Shown here: positions 61,897 to 64,000 of the stretch, piece after piece
How positions within the stretch are numbered: the stretch's first letter is position 1
Layout of the letters: each line of letters starts with the position of its first letter
Source: UBA1181 sp045639525
GTDB taxonomy: Bacteria > Bacteroidota > Bacteroidia > Bacteroidales > Paludibacteraceae
NCBI GenBank assembly: GCA_045639525.1
Contig: JAZUDI010000068.1
Location: forward strand, 5,827-69,826
Reading direction: 5' to 3'
Length of the DNA: 64,000 nucleotides
Notes under the pieces: generated by a model
The model's input: only the letters and a program-made list of their open reading frames with translations
The model's database searches: none
Told to the model about the DNA's origin: nothing
Position numbers and translations under genes: made by a program

Positions 61897-63447
61897 TCAA
61901 ATTCTATTTTCCACCTTCCACTCTGCCAGATTCTTCTCCGTTGTGCTAAAGTTCGCGCCGATCTTCACCACACTCTTTTCTGGGGATGAAATCTTTTTCG
62001 CGTATCTCTTTTCATCTATCTGAGCCAATGCGACTTCCGCAGACTCATCACGCTTGCATTCAATGATGTATGCGTATTTATTTGTTTCGAAGAAGACGTC
62101 GATGCGGCCACCCAACACAGGATACTCTACAAACACATTATTTCCAGTGAATCTGATCATCAGATAAAGCATGTTTCGAAAATGAATTTCCATCATATTA
62201 GGCTCGTTGTTTTCAAACGGAATTTGTCCAATTATATGCTTGATCTGAAGAAGGATCCCCTCCACGTCATCGTTGTTTATCTTCTCATAAAGGTCTTGCA
62301 AATCGTTGTCTAACAATCCTCCTCTGCCCGAATATTCAGCCAACAAGCATTGTATAAATCCGTCCTGGACCTCTTCATTTGGGAAGCCAAGTCGATAAAA
62401 TTTTCCATTGAAGTCTTTGATCGTCAGATAACCACTCTGATACAAAGCCGCAACAATGTTTTCTTCTCCATTTCCGAAAGTGGCTATATTTTCAAGAGTG
62501 GCAGATATACCATTTTCTAATTTAGATAAATCCGGTTCATTCTTTTTCAGAATTTTCACCAAATAAGTCGGTGTGCCAGTAGCGAACCAATAGTTTCTTA
62601 ATTGTTTCTCGTTTAATGCATTAAGCAAGCTGAACGGATTATAAATGTCAACTGATTTTTCTGAGAAATGATAGCCATCATATTTCTTTTTCAGCATTCC
62701 GTACATTTCATCCACACTGACATTTTCTTCTTCCGCAAAATCTTTAATCTCGTCGTCAAAATACGTGTGGAGTTCATTTTCTGAGATTCCACATATAGAC
62801 GAATATTTCTTGCTCATGGAAATATCCTGCAAATTATTTGCCGCGCTGAAGATTCCCAATTTGCCATAACGAGTGACGCCAGTCAGGAATGTGAATTTGA
62901 TGTATTGGTCGGATTTTTTGAACACGCTGTACAACCCTTGCAAAATATTTCGTATAGAATCCTGCAAGGTTTCATTGCCGATGGTGTCAGTCAAAGCTTT
63001 GTCATACTCATCAACAAGGACAACTACTTTTCTTCCTGTTTTCTCAACAGCACGTTCTATTACACCTTGGAATCGAAGGCCTAAAGAAGTCTCATTCTCA
63101 TCTCTGCCATAAATTTTCTCTTTTCTTGCCAAAAATTTGTTTATAACAGACTTAACATCTTCTTCACCAGTATACGAATTTCCAGTGAAATCCAAATGAA
63201 AAACAGGATATTCAATCCATTCCGTCTCCAGCGAATCTATAGCGAGGCCTTTGAAAAGCTCCCTTCTACCAAGGAAATAAGACTCCAACGTTGTGGTAAG
63301 CAGACTTTTGCCGAAACGACGCGGGCGGCTCAAGACATAGTATTCTCCTGAGGAAACCAATTTGTATACAAGATCCGTTTTGTCCACATAGACATAACCG
63401 CCTTCAATTATCTCTTCAAATGTCTGTATACCTATTGGAAATTTCAT
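61897..63447 (-). CDS. AAA-ATPase-like protein with PD-(D/E)XK nuclease domain
   Basis: 516 residues from the ATG at 63447 (MKFPIGIQTFEEIIEGGYVYVDKT). The longer frame to 63501 is rejected because the promoter box TATCTTTGC (63479-63471) would lie inside it. An AAA-ATPase-like domain (PF09820 type) has Walker A RPRRFGKSLLTTTLE (about 40-54) and Walker B-like VVVLVDEYDKALTD (about 141-154). The C-terminal PD-(D/E)XK_9-type domain shows GGRIDVFFE and YIIECKRDESAEVALAQI (about 445-475), matching D and E-x-K catalytic positions. The family is abundant in gut Bacteroidetes and its role is unknown. Confidence 0.88.
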   Translation of the reverse strand: MKFPIGIQTFEEIIEGGYVYVDKTDLVYKLVSSGEYYVLSRPRRFGKSLLTTTLESYFLGRRELFKGLAIDSLETEWIEYPVFHLDFTGNSYTGEEDVKSVINKFLARKEKIYGRDENETSLGLRFQGVIERAVEKTGRKVVVLVDEYDKALTDTIGNETLQDSIRNILQGLYSVFKKSDQYIKFTFLTGVTRYGKLGIFSAANNLQDISMSKKYSSICGISENELHTYFDDEIKDFAEEENVSVDEMYGMLKKKYDGYHFSEKSVDIYNPFSLLNALNEKQLRNYWFATGTPTYLVKILKKNEPDLSKLENGISATLENIATFGNGEENIVAALYQSGYLTIKDFNGKFYRLGFPNEEVQDGFIQCLLAEYSGRGGLLDNDLQDLYEKINNDDVEGILLQIKHIIGQIPFENNEPNMMEIHFRNMLYLMIRFTGNNVFVEYPVLGGRIDVFFETNKYAYIIECKRDESAEVALAQIDEKRYAKKISSPEKSVVKIGANFSTTEKNLAEWKVENRI

Positions 63448-63470
63448 AATCACATCTTTATGGAATTTCT

Positions 63471-63501
63471 GCAAAGATAATGAAAATGTTTCAGGTTTCA
63501 A
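63471..63501 (-). promoter_or_regulatory. Promoter of the ATPase/nuclease gene
   Basis: Minus-strand TTG (63501-63499), a 19-bp spacer and TATCTTTGC (63479-63471), 23 bp before the ATG at 63447. The -33 element touches the edge of the inserted palindrome at 63498. Confidence 0.6.
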
Positions 63502-63541
63502 TTTGTAGAGATGCGAGATCTCGCGTCTAATGTTTCAGGTT
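63485..63541. repeat. REP-like unit bracketed by 13-bp direct repeats
   Basis: aatgtttcaggtt occurs at 63485-63497 and again at 63529-63541. Between them lies gtagagatgcgaga with its complement tctcgcgtct, a degenerate copy of the palindrome at 54059. Confidence 0.75.
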
Positions 63542-63593
63542 AGTTCAGCGGACTTGGTGCGAAGTGAAGGGTTGCGGCTTAAATGATATAGGT

Positions 63594-64000
63594 TTATAAA
63601 TTCTCCACCTTCCATTCAGTCAAATTCTTCTCCGTTGTGCTAAAGTTCGCGCCGATCTTCACCACAGTCTTTCCTGGGGCTGAAATCTTTTTAGCGTATC
63701 TCTTTTCATCTATCTGAGCCAACGCAGTTTCAGCAGACTCATCACGTTTGCATTCAATGATATAGACGCAATTATTGGTTTCAAAGAAGACGTCGATGCG
63801 GCCACCCAACACTGGATGCTCCACTGTCACCTTATGACCAGTTGCTCGAATCATTAAAAAAAGCATATTGCGGAAATTGGCCTCAATCAGCTTGACATTA
63901 TTGTTTTCAAATGGGACCTCACTCATTATCAGTTGCATCTGAGTCATAAATGCATCCACGTCGTCGCTCTTCAACTTTCGTTTTAGCTTTATCATATCAG
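63594..64000 (-). CDS. Second AAA-ATPase/PD-(D/E)XK paralogue, cut by the window end
   Basis: C-terminal 135 codons of a protein very like the one at 61897-63447: FRNMLFLMIRATGHKVTVEHPVLGG, RIDVFFETNNCVYIIECKRDES and KIGANFSTTEKNLTEWKVEN are shared with few changes. The frame is open at the last base of the window (Asp codon before Met at 63995), and the internal Met is preceded by matching family sequence, so the 5' part is outside. It forms a tandem, same-strand pair with its neighbour. Confidence 0.85.
   Translation of the reverse strand, partial: DMIKLKRKLKSDDVDAFMTQMQLIMSEVPFENNNVKLIEANFRNMLFLMIRATGHKVTVEHPVLGGRIDVFFETNNCVYIIECKRDESAETALAQIDEKRYAKKISAPGKTVVKIGANFSTTEKNLTEWKVENL

Noticed and set aside
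63448..63501. Longer start of the ATPase/nuclease gene
   Set aside because: The promoter box at 63471-63479 would be inside the gene, and family members start at MKFPIGIQ-like sequence.

Overview
The window is a chromosomal segment of a Bacteroidales bacterium, probably host-associated. Four things point there: many promoters match the Bacteroidetes -7 box TAnnTTTG; two or three secreted proteins end in a type IX secretion (T9SS) sorting domain; folC, PhoH, era, der, glmS, pyrG, prfC and trmD have Bacteroidetes-type sequences; and short palindromic REP-like units are scattered between genes. T9SS cargo argues against Bacteroides itself. I cannot name the genus.

Layout. 1-7.4 kb is a type I restriction-modification island: Fic (cut by the window start), a YhcG/DUF1016 nuclease, hsdS and hsdR. 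hsdM must lie upstream, outside the window. A small DUF3791 / DUF3990 (ADP-ribosyltransferase-like) / small-protein cassette sits between hsdS and hsdR, and a second, truncated copy of the hsdR start is left in front of it. 7.7-29.2 kb is housekeeping: folC, PhoH, era, der, two membrane-anchored genes, then a co-oriented run of four glutamine amidotransferases (PurF-like, glmS, pyrG and a fused carA-carB), a GNAT toxin-antitoxin pair framed by two identical terminators, prfC-thioesterase-trmD, and yegP. 29.3-40.7 kb holds exported proteins: a DUF333-papain protease with a T9SS tail, a tail-fibre-like protein, a CotH/lamin-tail protein, a DUF6055/DUF4859 metallopeptidase-like protein and a small secreted protein. 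A AAA ATPase that looks split by a frameshift lies among them.

41-52.5 kb carries a glycosyltransferase, an esterase, an NhaC antiporter, an AraC-type regulator with a metal-binding-like N-terminus next to an SO_0444-type metal-efflux permease, a phenylacetate-CoA ligase (paaK1), a porin and a sodium/solute symporter. At 45.97-46.17 kb a deletion scar joins the 3' ends of a second paaK and a second esterase. 52.5-56.1 kb is an accessory patch: a DUF4143 ATPase behind three 41-bp-period repeats, a methyltransferase remnant with a perfect palindrome inserted in frame, a YafQ-type toxin-antitoxin pair and a lipoprotein.

56.1-61.6 kb is a minus-strand arylacetate operon, iorA-iorB-paaK2-aminotransferase-thioesterase. 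Together these can turn aromatic amino acids into arylpyruvates, arylacetyl-CoA and arylacetates such as phenylacetate. The window ends in two tandem AAA-ATPase/PD-(D/E)XK paralogues; the second runs off the edge. No rRNA, tRNA, CRISPR array or complete insertion sequence was seen.
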